Assembly: GCF_016920785.2 (NCBI RefSeq)
Contig: NW_024609846.1
Coordinates: 109,730,831 to 109,794,830, forward strand
Reading direction: 5' to 3'
DNA length: 64,000 nt
Origin: Ixodes scapularis
Lineage: Eukaryota; Arthropoda; Arachnida; Ixodida; Ixodidae
Shown: positions 22,039 through 33,801 of the stretch, one piece after another
Layout: each line of letters starts with the position of its first letter
How positions within the stretch are numbered: position 1 is the stretch's first letter
Made by a program: the position numbers and the translations under genes
The notes under the pieces: generated by a model
Told to the model about the DNA's origin: nothing
Seen by the model: only the letters and a program-made list of their open reading frames with translations
The model's database searches: none

Positions 22039-22765
22039 GACTATCAAACACACATGTATTGCGCTTCTGTTCTAAGATGTTAGTTTACCACCCAAAGAGC
22101 TCACGTTAGTAAGTGTGCCCCAAAAAAAGAAAACGCGTAAAGAAGATAATAAATTGACTCCGTATTCGCCGCGGGAGGTACTAAGGTACTCAAATCAAGT
22201 ATACACTTCAGATAGTTGATATCGCTGGAACATTCCGTGATAATCTCTCACTTACAAACGGATATATAAGCAATCTTGTCAACACACGTTTACTGCCCCG
22301 CCGATTGTGTTCACCCCAAGATAGGGGCAGGTACCAATATTTATTTTATCACATTTTTGGAATTTCTGTTGGCAAGCTATTATGTCAAGAAATGTGTTTT
22401 AATTAGAACCTCGTTCTGCATTTAATTTCAATCAATCACTTATAATTAGACTTGATTTTCAGGTGTTTATAATCAAAATCGGCGGACGATTTCGGTGTTG
22501 ATTCATTTTGAAATATCGGCGTATTTTGATTATTTTTTATACATATGCTAAACACAGTGATACTTAGTAAGACACTCCAATAAAAAACTAAAAGTTCAAA
22601 CATATGATACGAGGAATTTGACAAAAGAATCGGTGATTTTTTAACAAATTTTGTGTATTTTGTGCAAACGAATGTTTTTCGGTGGTTTTGGTTTTGTCTG
22701 AATGTGTATGTGTGACGAACTTGAAAATATCTCTAGGAGATCGTAATTGGAATGGTAAATTAAGG
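22039..22765. other. AT-rich spacer, no recognised feature
   Basis: No gene, repeat or RNA signature is recognised. Confidence 0.4.
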
Positions 22766-23090
22766 GATATAGCCAAATTAAAAAAATACAAAACTCTACG
22801 CGGGATGCATTATGCCGTAAAAGACGAAGAGGCATTTATTTTATTCAATCACAATCTGGATCGTTTGTATTTTTTAGTGCCAGTCACGTCTCGGTTCTTA
22901 GAATGTTTAATTCCTTGAGCACTAAAACTCATGAGGAATATTCGCAGCACACAATGCTTTGCCAAGGTTTGGGGGGAGATCTACTTAACCCTCAGATCAT
23001 GCAACTCTATTTCCCTTTCGGAGAATATAAAATAGCGTTAGCTTTTTCTTGTTTTTCGTATTGAAGTCACCTTTTACAGTTCACTTTTCC

Positions 23091-23122
23091 TATAAAAAGG
23101 CATAGAAGTCAAACGTATTCAG
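23091..23122 (+). promoter_or_regulatory. Core promoter of the cuticle gene (TATA plus initiator)
   Basis: TATAAAAAGG at 23091-23100 is followed by TTCAGCAGTT near 23118, which resembles the arthropod TCAGT initiator at about +30. The ATG follows at 23156, giving a leader of roughly 35 nt. Confidence 0.65.
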
Positions 23123-23155
23123 CAGTTGGACGGACTAGCAAGCTCCATACGCACC

Positions 23156-25147
23156 ATGACTGGAGTGAGTTTCTTCTTAAATGTCTCTCCTTTACAGCTA
23201 CGTATTCAAAGCGAACATATTCCGATTTTACCGTTTTCTAGTGTCTCGCTTCATGATCACCTAAGAGTGTGCTGCCTTATCCTGTCCAAGCCTTGTGTGC
23301 ACTGAATGCCTCATTTAACAAATATACGGTATTTGCGCTACAAAAATAGCCCAGAAACCTTTGAGAACGTAGTAACCACAATTTGTCACAATCTACGGTC
23401 CAATATAAATTGATCAGCAAAATCATTATGGCCATATCTACTATGCGGGAATGAGCGCTCCTAGCTGACGCGCTATCCGTGTTATCTACTATCTTCTGAT
23501 GCAGATGGTGGATAACTCCTACCAGGGACAATGACGTATGGTATTGTCGATTACGTATGCGTGTAATAGGAAGAGCTGCCGATTTAAGAGACTTTGACGA
23601 AAGGCAGATCCTACCTTTCGTCAAACCTGAATCTGACCAGTTTCACGCATTCGTTGCTTGTCTTCTTTACTGGAACCACAACATTTCAACAGCACAACCG
23701 CACACGTCACTAGGCCGTAATTGTACCACAATGGGCTGAAGAGCAAGTTTATGAATTCCAGTTGATGATCCGCACAATTTAACTCGTCAGACATTAGTCA
23801 TATTGAGCACAAATGAGAAGTGATGGGGCGTCAGCACCTGTCTTGCAAACCACCTTGTCGTTATCTACAGGAACTGCGCGAAATATGTATACAAACATGG
23901 TCTTATCTCATTAAACGCACTGAAAAAATATTTGTAGAATTCATTCCAAGAAGAATGGCAAATGTTCTGCGCGGCAGATATGAATGAGCGTTGTATTTGT
24001 TTATAATAACGTTCTGGATTAGTGTTTGCTGGAGATTCCCACATTTGTGCGGTCGTATCGTTTGTAAAATATATACTTTATAAAGTTGAAATTTTCCACG
24101 ATTTCAATATATTTCAAACTAATTTCAAGATTTCGTTGCTTACAGCTCACAGCCTGCCTTCTTCTGGCTTTGGCCAGCAGTGCCTTTGCTGGCAACGTCC
24201 TCGGAGGCCTTGGCTACGGAGGACTTGGCTATGGAAACCTTGGCTACGCAGGCCTCGGCTACGGAGGCATCGGCTACTCCGGCCTTGGCTACGGATACGG
24301 CCTTGGCTCTGGCTACGGTCTCGGCTACGGTTACGGCCTCGGCTACGGTCATGGTCTCGGCTTTGGACACTCTGGCCTGAGTGGTTATGCCGTCGCTGCT
24401 CCAGCTGTGACCAAGGTTTCTACCGTGCACCATGCCCCAGCTGTTGCCTCTTACGCCGTTGCCCCAGTCGCCACCTATGCTGCTGCCCCAGCTGTGACCA
24501 GGGTGTCTACTGTCCACCACGCCCCAGCTGTTGCCTCCTACGCCGTCGCCCCAGTCGCCACCTATGCTGCTGCCCCAGCTGTGACTAGGGTGTCTACTGT
24601 CCACCATTCCCCAGCTGTTGCGTCCTACGCCGTTGCCCCAGTCGCCTCCTACGCTGTTGCCCCAGCTGTCGCCAAGGTTGCCACTGCCTACCACGCTGCT
24701 CCTGCCATCACCACCGTTGCTCATGCTCCAGCCTTCGGTTACGGCTACGGCGTTGGACACCTCGGATACGGTCTCGGACACTTCGGCTATGGACATGGTC
24801 TCTCCAGCTACGGCCTGAACTACGGTTATGGTCTTGGCACCTATGGAGACTACGCCACCCTCCTCCGCAAGAAGAAGTGTAAGCTACATTATCACTTTGC
24901 TGTATTTCTTCCTTAAGTATACATTTACTCGCTCTTGAGTGGGAGGAAGTTAATTCATAATATAATTTATTTATGTTTTTATGAGCACGGCCTTTAAAGA
25001 AATTTTTATTGTGCTCCAAAGCGTGATATCAGATTTGATTGTGGAGAAAGGATGGTCATAGACTTATTATAACTAGTGCTTTAAATTTATGTTTACGCGC
25101 GATGAAGAGTGCAGTAATTACTTGTTTGTGTCTTCTTACTTACAGAA
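23156..25147 (+). CDS. Secreted GY-rich / AAPA-repeat cuticle protein, three exons
   Basis: Exons: 23156-23164, 24146-24878 and 25146-25147; introns 23165-24145 (GTGAGT...TTACAG) and 24879-25145 (GTAAGC...TTACAG). The product is 247 residues. Exon 1 encodes only MTG. Exon 2 opens with LTACLLLALASSAFAG, completing a signal peptide of about 18 residues; an intron splitting the signal peptide is typical of arthropod cuticle protein genes. A GYGGLGYG-type glycine/tyrosine region follows (about 20-80), then three 29-residue repeats of the VTRVSTVHH..PAVASYAVAP kind (about 87-175), then a second GY-rich region and a basic LLRKKK end. The stop is formed across the last junction (T|AA). The role is structural, in extracellular cuticle matrix. 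It is like retinin/AAPA-repeat and GYG cuticle proteins, with no chitin-binding R&R domain seen. The older reading from 24086 lacks a signal peptide and is rejected. Confidence 0.85.
24406..24666 (+). repeat. 87 bp in-frame tandem repeat in the cuticle gene
   Basis: Three units of about 87 bp, with GTCTACTGTCCACCACGCCC as landmark, encode the 29-residue AAPA repeats. The second and third units are nearly identical, which suggests recent expansion or conversion. Confidence 0.75.
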
Positions 25148-25250
25148 ATAGGAAGCTACATCCTGGGTTTCACAAAGGTCGAAGAGGAGGAACACCCAAG
25201 AATGCAGTCTTTGTTTGCATTCCCATCTTCTGTTCGGAATGTGAACTTTA

Positions 25251-25256
25251 AATAAA
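25251..25256 (+). terminator. Polyadenylation signal of the cuticle gene
   Basis: AATAAA lies about 105 nt into exon 3, which is almost entirely 3' UTR because only AA of the stop codon lies in it. Confidence 0.6.
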
Positions 25257-25269
25257 CTATTTTAACTTC

Positions 25270-27531
25270 GATATATTAATGTCCGAGTTTTAACTTTTTT
25301 TATGAAGATGGAATATACATCCTGGGACTGGTCCGGCGTAATATGATTGTTATACGCACCTCCTCAATATTAAATATTTAATTAGCACTAAACTTCCCTT
25401 AATGTTCTTCATGGCGGACAGGTGGGATTGCGGTTTGTGTGAGTCAAATATCACAATATCGGTGAGGTTTAAAAATAGGCTTTAACATTGAATCGATAGT
25501 TAGTTCTTTTTTTTAGTTTATTTTTGTTTGTGCTTTGACTACTGCGGAGTTGACATAGGATTGTAGACTTAATACATGTCAAGGTTTCGTCTCCAAGAAG
25601 ACAGGCTCGACTGTTTCCGGCAGTCATTCCTACACGACGATTCCTCAGGTTTGAAATATCATGGTGGCCATTTCTTGCTTTTCCTGCCTGGGTGAAAAAT
25701 ATAATTTTTTAATATTTCGTTAGCTAGCTTGAGTAATGATATGGCTTTGAATTTACACGATTAAAATATTGGTCTATGGTATCTTCGAAATACGATCAAG
25801 ATAAATTTCTATCCCGGTACTGTAGTATATTTCTATTGCGGTATAGAGATATATTTGGAAAATGGAATTGTACCACGTAGGTACCCACGTAGTTATATAT
25901 CTACATCATTACCAACGCGCTCACTAACAAGAGTTTTACCACAGCTGCAAAATACCGCTTTACATTTGCCGTAAAAAAACCAACTGCCTTGTTTACACGA
26001 TAGAATTGAAAGGATCGTTTAATTGCGAGGGGTCCCAAAATTAGTGATATGAACCCGCTGCATAATCTCTACTACAGGTGGAATCCTGGTAGCCCGATAT
26101 ATCGGAAGTCACAAAATTTGAGGAAAATTAAAGCAAAAAAAGAAAATGAAAACGTAAGAAGGCATGGGCCTTGCAATATCGAGCACTATAGCTGCCTCTC
26201 ATTTCCTGTCAGTTCCGTGCAGACTAAGGTCACTTAATGCACACATGTCCTTCGGCGCTCTCAAATTCCAAGTCCAGGGTCCAAGAATCGTAGAGGACAA
26301 GGCCGCTGCCTCATAAAAGGGTTCAGTGTTTTTGGAGTAAGTGTTTCTTCTAATCTTAATTTTGTTTTTTACCCGATATGTGTGGTTTTCAAGTATCAAC
26401 TGTAAGTGGCAGGCCAAAAAAGTCGGGATTTATCGGTGCTTATTTTAAAAAAGATAGATCACGGGCATGGTACTCCCCAACCTCTAAGGGACACATGCAT
26501 GACCTGTATACTTAGAGTGTGTCACGGAACAGATGACAGTTTGAAGCAAAAAAAAAAAAGTTAGTTGACCCTTTTCTCCCCCCCCCCCGCCCCCCCCCCC
26601 CTTTAAAAATAAAAAAGAAGCAGCCTGCTTTCACAAGCAGTCGTCAGCCTCCAGCACTCCGTCGTTAAGTGAAAGGGATACTAATTTTTTACAGGCATTC
26701 GACATTGTAATCATGGATGGATGAAACGTTCGTGGAGAAAGATAATGCACAAAATCACAAAAGAAAAAAAAAGCGAGCACTTCGTTTTGCCTTTTCCATG
26801 AACTGCACCCTTCTCACCAACCACAATTTTCAAAGTTTGCACTTCATGTGTATCTCCTTTTATTTTGTAGGATACCCTTCTACCGATTATGCAAATGTAT
26901 CTAATGAACAACCCGTCACACCAAAGCCAAATGTATCTACCTATATCCGTATCTGTCATTTGCGTCTAGAATGCATCTATCTCAGCATTTGTAATTTTAA
27001 ATATTTTTAACTATCTTTGTGCCGTCCTTCGAGATTCCATAATATCAAAGATGCAAGTAAGCACGCTTCAGTGAAATTAATTCGCACACAATGAGGTGTT
27101 GTAACGATAAATGAACACGGAACAGCACGCCTCCTAAATGAAAACAGTCACCAAATTTGACGTCTTATTAACACCAAAAGTAAATATTTATCTTACCGCA
27201 GCTATTGAAGTAAAATACGGCTTATGCAAATGCGTGTTTGTTTCAGAAAGGTTTGTAGGCATGAGGCTATTATGGTTAGCTAAACTTCCAGTATCCTCTT
27301 CCAGTTTCAATAGCGTTGCAAACAATTATTCGAATTTATTTCCAACTTGTGATATGCTAAAGTGCATTACAGGGATACTAGCTACGCCATACAGGTAACA
27401 AGCCATAACTTAGATTTCCACAACGGTTTTAAAAAATTTTGCGCTCACTTTTTACCTTTTTTCACAGTAGGATATTACATAAAACTAAGAATTCTTTCCT
27501 AACAAAGATAGTACCAAATTGCTTTTTAGAT
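25270..27531. other. AT-rich intergenic stretch
   Basis: No gene recognised. A C-rich tract interrupted by one G lies at about 26577-26602. The short block TACATCCTGGG from exon 3 recurs near 25316. Confidence 0.4.
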
Positions 27532-27864
27532 TGCCGCGCGCAGGGCTGAGAAAGCAGCGCCCTGTCGTTTATCCCTGCTTTTATTGTTCTTGAAAGTGCC
27601 TGTTCATTCTCGCCCCGAGTGCGCTACGCTCGAACCTCCTCCGCCGAATCTTCCAGATAGTGACTCTCCTTAGTTAAGAAGCCGCCCGCGACCTTGTCGA
27701 GTCAGTCTCGCCCCAGCGTTCGATCTTGCTGCTTCGCCGCCTTCGACGCCCGCGATGCTCTGTTGTTATCTTCCTTTTTCCTTTTACTTTTGGGCGAAAG
27801 TTCGCCCGATTAAACATTTAGTTTACCCTGTTATTCGCCGCCTCATCACTTGTCATTCGTGACA
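27532..27864 (+). repeat. 5' LTR
   Basis: It is 333 bp, TG...CA bounded, starting TGCCGCGCGCAGGG and ending CATTCGTGACA. It matches 32949-33335 but lacks about 54 bp near its 5' end. A candidate AATAAA-like signal is not obvious; GATTAAAC lies near 27808. Confidence 0.85.
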
Positions 27865-27867
27865 TTC

Positions 27868-27882
27868 TGGTGGAGGTGTACA
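27868..27882 (+). promoter_or_regulatory. Primer-binding site
   Basis: TGGTGGAGGTGTAC begins 4 nt after the LTR. The TGG matches the CCA end of a tRNA. The tRNA identity was not determined. Confidence 0.55.
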
Positions 27883-27889
27883 GCATTCT

Positions 27890-29321
27890 ATGCCCGTTAA
27901 GCGTACCCCTCCAAAGACACGCCGGCCAAGTGACGTGCTCAGCCCCGGGAGGCTACCCTTCGCAGAAGACCAGACCAAGGCCCGGTCAAGTCGTCGTAAC
28001 CAAGGCCTACGCCCGGAACTCGGACCCCTGCTGCAGACACCAAAGAAGGAGACCGCGACGATGGCCAACCAGTCGCAAGCCCCCGCAGCTTCTCCCATTA
28101 TCTACATGCCCGTCGCACCGCGGACGGCTGCCCCCTTCCACGGTGAACTCTACGAAGACGTCGAGGATTGGATTGACCAGTACGAACGTGTCGCCCGCCA
28201 CAATGGCTGGACCGACGAGCAGCGTCTGCAAAACGCGTATTTTTCGCTCGAAGGGACTGCCAGGTACAGGTACAAAAATCACGAGCCCTCTTTGACATCG
28301 TGGGATGTGTTCAAGACCCAGCTGAAGACTACATTTCTCAACCAACACCGCCGAGAGAGAGCCGAAGACCTTCTTCAAACCCGAACCCAGGGCCCCAACG
28401 AGAGCGTCACCGGCTTCGTGGAGGAGTTCTGCGCCTGAGCGCCCGCGCCGACCCTCAGGCTACGGAAGAAAAGAAGGTTCGAATCCTCATGCGGGACGTG
28501 AGAGACAACATCTTCGGCGGCCTTGTTCGTAGCCCTCCGACAACAGTCGAAGATTTTGTCACTGTCGAATATCGAGTGTGCCCAGCAAGCCCGAGCCAGC
28601 CACTACCATCGACCACCCGGCCTCACTGCTCTCGCGCCGTCCAGCTGCGACCTTGGCTCCAACACCCCAGGCATTCGCGAGCTCATTCGCGACGTCGTCC
28701 GTGAGGAGCTACGAAAGCTGCTACCCGCCACTGACCGACCAGCTTCGCTCTCCATCGCCAAGGTCGTGCGGGAAGAGGTGCAAAGAGCCATTCAACCAGA
28801 GGCTCCCGTCAGCGTAGCAGTACCTGAAGAACCGACGCTAACTTACGCCGCAGTGGCCCAACGGTCACCACCTCCTCCTCGCGCCGCCCCGACGTCAGTC
28901 TCCTGCGCCGCAGCACGACCGACGCCGCGACAACCAGGTCCAGCACGCCAGCCACGAGCCCCGCGCACCTCGGAAGACCGACGTGTGGCGAACGCCCGAC
29001 CGACGCCCTCTGTGCTTCCACTGCTGGGAAGCAGACCACACATGTCGCCGATGCCCATACCGTCGACTCGGGCTGCGCGGGTTCCACCCGAACGATCCGC
29101 GCCCCCGTTATGGTGAACGTCCTCGGGAGATCAACGAGTACCTGCGACGACCTCAGTCCCCCGAGCCTGCGTCCTGCCGAGAGTTCCGGTCGCCGTCGCC
29201 ACGACGTCCAGCTTCGCCGATGCACCGACCTCAACGTGAAGCCTGTCGCCCCTCGCTCCTCGCCGGGGAAACTAGGCGCGGCAACCCCTGGAGGTGGAGT
29301 TGCCGAAGACTACTGACGTAA
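27890..29321 (+). pseudogene. Gypsy gag, frameshifted
   Basis: Three frames must be followed. The first (27890-28438) has the N-terminal matrix/capsid-like part with PFHGELYEDVEDWIDQYER and ends at a stop. The capsid continues in the frame with ATEEKKVRILMRDVRDNIFG near 28455-28570, then in the 28523-29000 frame with RELIRDVVREELRKL and a Pro-rich tail. A nucleocapsid zinc knuckle of the C-x2-C-x4-H-x4-C type (CFHCWEADHTCRRC) lies at about 29010-29055. Gag packages the RNA in virus-like particles; this copy cannot make an intact one. Confidence 0.8.
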
Positions 29322-29391
29322 AGAGCCTCCAAGAACGACAGAGCGCTCCCACTCTCCCGACGCTACGCATCACAACGACGCTCCTGCATCG

Positions 29392-32300
29392 GTGTCCAAC
29401 AACCTAAACGTTGTTATCGACGGCCTCGACGCATCGGCACTTGTGGACACCGGAGCAGACTACTCAGTCTTGAGTGGGAGGCTGTCCCGCCGCCTTCGAA
29501 AAGTCATGACACCGTGGGATGGACCACAAATAAGAACCGCCGGAGTACATCTCATCACACCGGTCGGGAGATGGACTGCTCGCGTCGAGATCCACAGTGA
29601 GACGTGCCCTGTCAAGTTCGTCGTTCTGCAAGACTGTTCCAAGGACGTTATTCTCGGAATGGACTTCTTGTGTGAATACGGCGCCATCATCGACCTTGCA
29701 GAGAACAAGCTGACGCTTCGGAAACCTGGCCCATCGGCGGAAAATCCCAAAGCGACGTTAGCAGCAGTGCGAGTCCTTGCCAGCCACGTAAACCTGCCGC
29801 CGCTGTCATGTGTCTTTGTACCCGTCGGGACCGAAAAAGCCACCTGCGGTGTGGCACTGCTGGAAGGAAGCGTCCAACTTCTCCTCGGACGAGGGATTGG
29901 CATGGCAAGAGGCGTAACCGTGCTCCGGGACGGGCGTACCGTAGCCCTTGCCACCAACTTCCGGCAAGAGTCGCAGCACCTTACAAAGGGTGCAGCTGTG
30001 GGCTACGTCGAGGAAATTCAAGACTCAGCCGCGATCGCCATGATCTCAGAAGACGCCTCTCCAACGCAGAACAAGACAATCACGTCATCAGAGCTGGACA
30101 TCGACCCGTCCCTCCCAGCCCCACAACGACGAAAACTTCGTGTCCTTCTCGCCGAGTTCAGTGAGTGCTTCTCCGCAGCGTCGAAGGTGCGCCAAACGAC
30201 CGTTGCGAAACATCGAATAATTACTGATGACGACGCACTCCCTGTGCATCGGCCGCCATACAGGGTTTCCGTGAAAGAAAGGGAAGCCATCCAGCAGCTG
30301 GAACAAGATATGCTCGACGACGACCTTGTCCAGCCCTCAAGCAGTCCGTGGGCTTCCCCAGTAGTCCTCGTGATGAAGAAAGACGGAACCCTGAGGTTCT
30401 GCGTGGACTATCGCCGGCTGAACGTAGTAAAAAAAAAGTACGTCTATCCGCTGCCCCGCATTGACGACACCCTGGATCGGCTGCGCCACGCCCGTTACTT
30501 TTAGTCGATGGACTTGAAGAGCGGCTACTGGCAGAAAGAGGTCGACAAACGAAATCGCGAGAAGACGGCCTCCGTCACTTTCGACGGACTGTATGAATTT
30601 AAAGTAATGACGTTCAGACTGTGCACAGCGCCGGCCACCTTCCAGCGCGTTAAGGACACCGTCCTTTCTGACTTGAAATGGCAGAGCTGTCTCGTGTACC
30701 TCGACGACGTTGTGGTGTTCGCAAGCGATTTCGAGGAGCACCTGAGACGACTGCGATCCGTGCTACAGGCTATCAAGACTGCTGGGCTTACATTCAAGCC
30801 TTCCAAGTGTCGGTTCGTTTATGGTGAGCTGAAGTTCTTAGAACACGTTGTGAGCACTCAGGGTGTAAGCCCTGATCCTGCAAAGACGTCTGCTGTCGCC
30901 GACTTCCAGAAACCATCAGACAAGAAGGCCGTCCGAAGGTTCCTTGGGCTGACCGCCTACTACAGACGTTTCGTTCGTGACTTTGCACGAATTTCTGCAC
31001 CACTGACGCATCTGACGAAGGACGACGTGCAGTTCCAGTGAGGAAAGGAGCAAGAACAAGCGTTCGACGAACTCAAGCGAAGGCTCCAGTCGCCCACTAT
31101 CCTCGGGCATTTTGACCAGTCTGCGGAGACATAAATCCACACGAATGCCAGCCAATACCGGTCTCGGCGCAATACTCATTCAGCGACAAGAAGGAACAGA
31201 GAGAGTAATCGCTTACGCAAGTCGGGCACTGTCCAATGCAGAACAGAATTATTGAACGACCGACAAGGAATGTCTGGCAGTCGTCTGGGCGATAACCAAG
31301 TTCCGGCCGTACTTGTCCGGGATCCCGTTCCGCGTGGTCACCGACCACCACGCCCTCTGCTGGCTCGCCAACCTCAAGGATCCGTCAGGACGCCTCGCCC
31401 GCTGGAGCCTTCGACTGCAAGAATTCGACGTAACCATCGTGCATAAATCCGGCCGCAAGCATAATGACGCTGACTGTTTGTCTAGGGCTCCAGACGAACC
31501 TCCAATCTCCTTCGCCAACGACGATGACGACTCCCATTTTCTAGGCGCAGTTAACCCTACCGACATGAGGGCACTGCAACGCAACGACGTGGAACTTAGC
31601 TCCGTGATCGACCACCTCGAAGGTCGAGGAGGATCTGTACCAGGGTCTTTTCTCGGGACCTAGCTTTGTCCTGCGGCAAGGCATGCTCTTCAGAAAGAAA
31701 CCAGCGAAACCCCCTGGCTACTGGTTGTCCCCGCCAGCCTCCGAGAAGACATCTTTCAAGCGTGCCACGACGACCCAACGGCCGGACATCTCGGCTGCAG
31801 CAGGACCCTTGCCCGGATTCGTGACAAGTACTACTGGCCATAGCTTCCGAAGACCGTCCATCTCTACACACGATCGTGCATTGAGTGCCAGCGACGCAAG
31901 AAACCGCCGTCAAAGCCAGCAGGTCTTCTTCAGCCGATTACCCCGCCAACCAAGCCCTTCCAAAAAATTGGAATGGATTTGCTGGGTCCTTTTCCACCGT
32001 CGACGATGGGGAACCGCTGGATAATCGTCGCCACCGATTATCTTACTTGTTACGCCGGAACGAAAGCCCTTCCATCGGGGACCACTGTCGACGTCGCCAA
32101 GTTCTTCATAGAATCCATCGTAGTCCGGCATGGTGCCCCCGAAGTCCTTATCACAGACCGAGGGTCATCGTTCATGGCACAGCTGACCCAAGAGATCCTT
32201 CGTCTAAGCCACAGGGACCACCGTTGAACAACTGCATACCATCCGGAGACCAACGGGTTGACGGAGCGGCTCAACAAAACAATCGCCGACATGGTCTCCA

Positions 32301-32815
32301 TATACGTCGACGTGGAGCACAAGACCTGGGACCAAGTGCTGCCCTACGTCACGTTCGCCTACAACACAGGAGTGCAAGAGACCACAGGAGTGACGCCCTT
32401 CCAGCTGGTGTATGGTCGGGCGGTGATGACTATGCTAGACTCTATGTTGCCGCAGGAGTCAGTCGACGACGGGAGCGATGACGCCCAGGTGGTTGCTCAA
32501 CGGGCAGAAGAGGTCCGCCAGCTCGCCAGACTACGAATTAAAGACCAGAAACATGTCGACGTCGGCCGATACAATCTTCATCGCCGCGACGCCCACTTCC
32601 AGCCCGGAGACAGAGTTTGGGTGTGGACGCCGATTCGTCGCCGCGGTCTCAGCGAAAAACTTCTGAAGCGCTACTTTGGGCCTTACAAGATCATCCGACG
32701 CCTCGGAGATCTGAACTATGAAGTCCTTCCCAACGTAACACGACCATCAACGAGACGTCAGCCGCGACCCGAGGTGGTGCACGTCGTCCGGCTGAAGCCG
32801 TATTACGACCGATAA
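29392..32815 (+). pseudogene. Gypsy pol, multiple stops and frameshifts
   Basis: Domains in order: aspartic protease with LVDTGADYSVL (about 29438-29480); reverse transcriptase, N part with LRFCVDYRRLN, interrupted by a TAG at 30502-30504, then catalytic YLDD at about 30697; a TGA near 31039; RNase H region (about 31130-31400) with frameshifts, TDHHALCWLANL and KSGRKHNDADCLSR; integrase zinc-binding part with H-x-n-H and CIEC near 31760-31890, then the D,D,E core (GMDLLGPF, ITDRGSSF, TNGLTERLN) with another stop near 32224; and a C-terminal stretch ending VRLKPYYDR. This is the Ty3/Gypsy order, with integrase after RNase H. At least six breaks make it non-functional. Confidence 0.88.
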
Positions 32816-32934
32816 AACTTTCGACTCTCGTCGACGAGAGAACTGTGAACTGTGGCTCGCGATGTTGCTGCCCTTTTGTTGTGAATTTGTTTTTCTTTCT
32901 TTCGTTTTCTGTTGCATCGGGTCGATGCACTTTT

Positions 32935-32948
32935 AAAGGGGGGGATAA
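32935..32948 (+). promoter_or_regulatory. Polypurine tract
   Basis: A run of A and G (AAAGGGGGGGATAA) ends just before the 3' LTR TG, as expected for plus-strand priming. Confidence 0.65.
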
Positions 32949-33335
32949 TGCCGCGCGCAGGGGCTGAGAAAGCAACGCTCGATCACGGACCTCTAGAAAG
33001 TTCTCGTTTATTCTTGTACCATACGTAACTTCTATCGTTTGTCCCTGCTTTTGTTGTTCTAGAAAGTGCGTGTTCATTCTCGCCCCGAATGCGCTACGCT
33101 CGAACCTTCTCCGCCGAATCTTCCAGATAGTGACTTACGTTAGATAAGAAGCCGCCCGCGACTTTGTCGAGTCACTCTAGCCCCAGCGTTCGATCTTGCT
33201 GCTTCGCCGCCCTTGACGCCCGCGACACTCTGTTGTTATCTTCCTTTTCTCCTTTTACTTTTGGACACAAGTTCGCCCGATTAAACGTACAGTTTACAAC
33301 GTTATTCGCCGCCTCATCACTTGTCATTCGTGACA
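32949..33335 (+). repeat. 3' LTR
   Basis: It is 387 bp. Relative to the 5' LTR it carries about 54 extra bp (near 32977-33045) in which a TCTAGAAAGT..TCTCGTTTATTCT block resembles the following TCTAGAAAGTGCGTGTTCATTCT block, so the length difference reflects an internal tandem duplication present in one LTR and absent or lost in the other. Confidence 0.85.
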
Positions 33336-33793
33336 ATATTATAAAGCGTATGGAATCGAAACACACTTTAGACAATACTTGTGATATATTTCGTGATTAT
33401 TACAGGTAGTGTAAAGGTCAGGGATGCAGATCACCATGACATCGGAAAGATGTGGCGTGAGGCCCTCGCCAAAACATACTTTCGCGAAGAGCATGCAACG
33501 TATGTGATTGCTTTATTTGTAGTTATTTTCACAAGAAAACTGATAACAACGAACAAGACCCTACGTGAGCACCTCCTGAGAAAATATCTTGAGTTTGAAC
33601 TTCTGTTGGGATCAAAACCTCAGAAGAATTATCGTCTAATAAATTATTTAGTTTGCTGAACAAAAATACTATCTGTTTAATCTAAAAACGTTGGAGCCCT
33701 TTATTTATCGAGTTGCCTGCCCCGATAGCAATATCAACAATGCTAACCATTTTAGTCATAAAAATAACGTTCTTGGGTTCTGTGTCAAACATT
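33336..33793. other. Flanking AT-rich sequence
   Basis: Unassigned host sequence between the Gypsy and hAT insertions. No gene recognised. Confidence 0.4.
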
Positions 33794-33801
33794 ATTTTGT
33801 C

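Larger units (their letters stand above)
27532..33335 (+). mobile_element. Ty3/Gypsy LTR retrotransposon, complete in length but broken
   Basis: The element has two LTRs in direct orientation, a primer-binding site, gag with a zinc knuckle, then protease, reverse transcriptase, RNase H and integrase in the Ty3/Gypsy order, a purine-rich tract and the 3' LTR. Flanking bases (AGAT before, ATAT after) do not form a perfect target duplication. Many stops and frameshifts show it is inactive. No envelope-like ORF is visible after integrase. Confidence 0.9.

Noticed and set aside
24086..24145. Upstream ATG in frame with exon 2 of the cuticle gene
   Set aside because: It lies in the intron before a strong acceptor and gives no proper signal peptide, whereas the 9 nt exon at 23156 downstream of a TATA box completes one.
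24140..24796. 218-codon minus-strand open frame across the cuticle gene
   Set aside because: It is the antisense shadow of a repetitive, GC-biased coding region and has no family features.
28809..29234. Minus-strand open frame within gag
   Set aside because: Antisense of the GC-rich Gypsy gag region.
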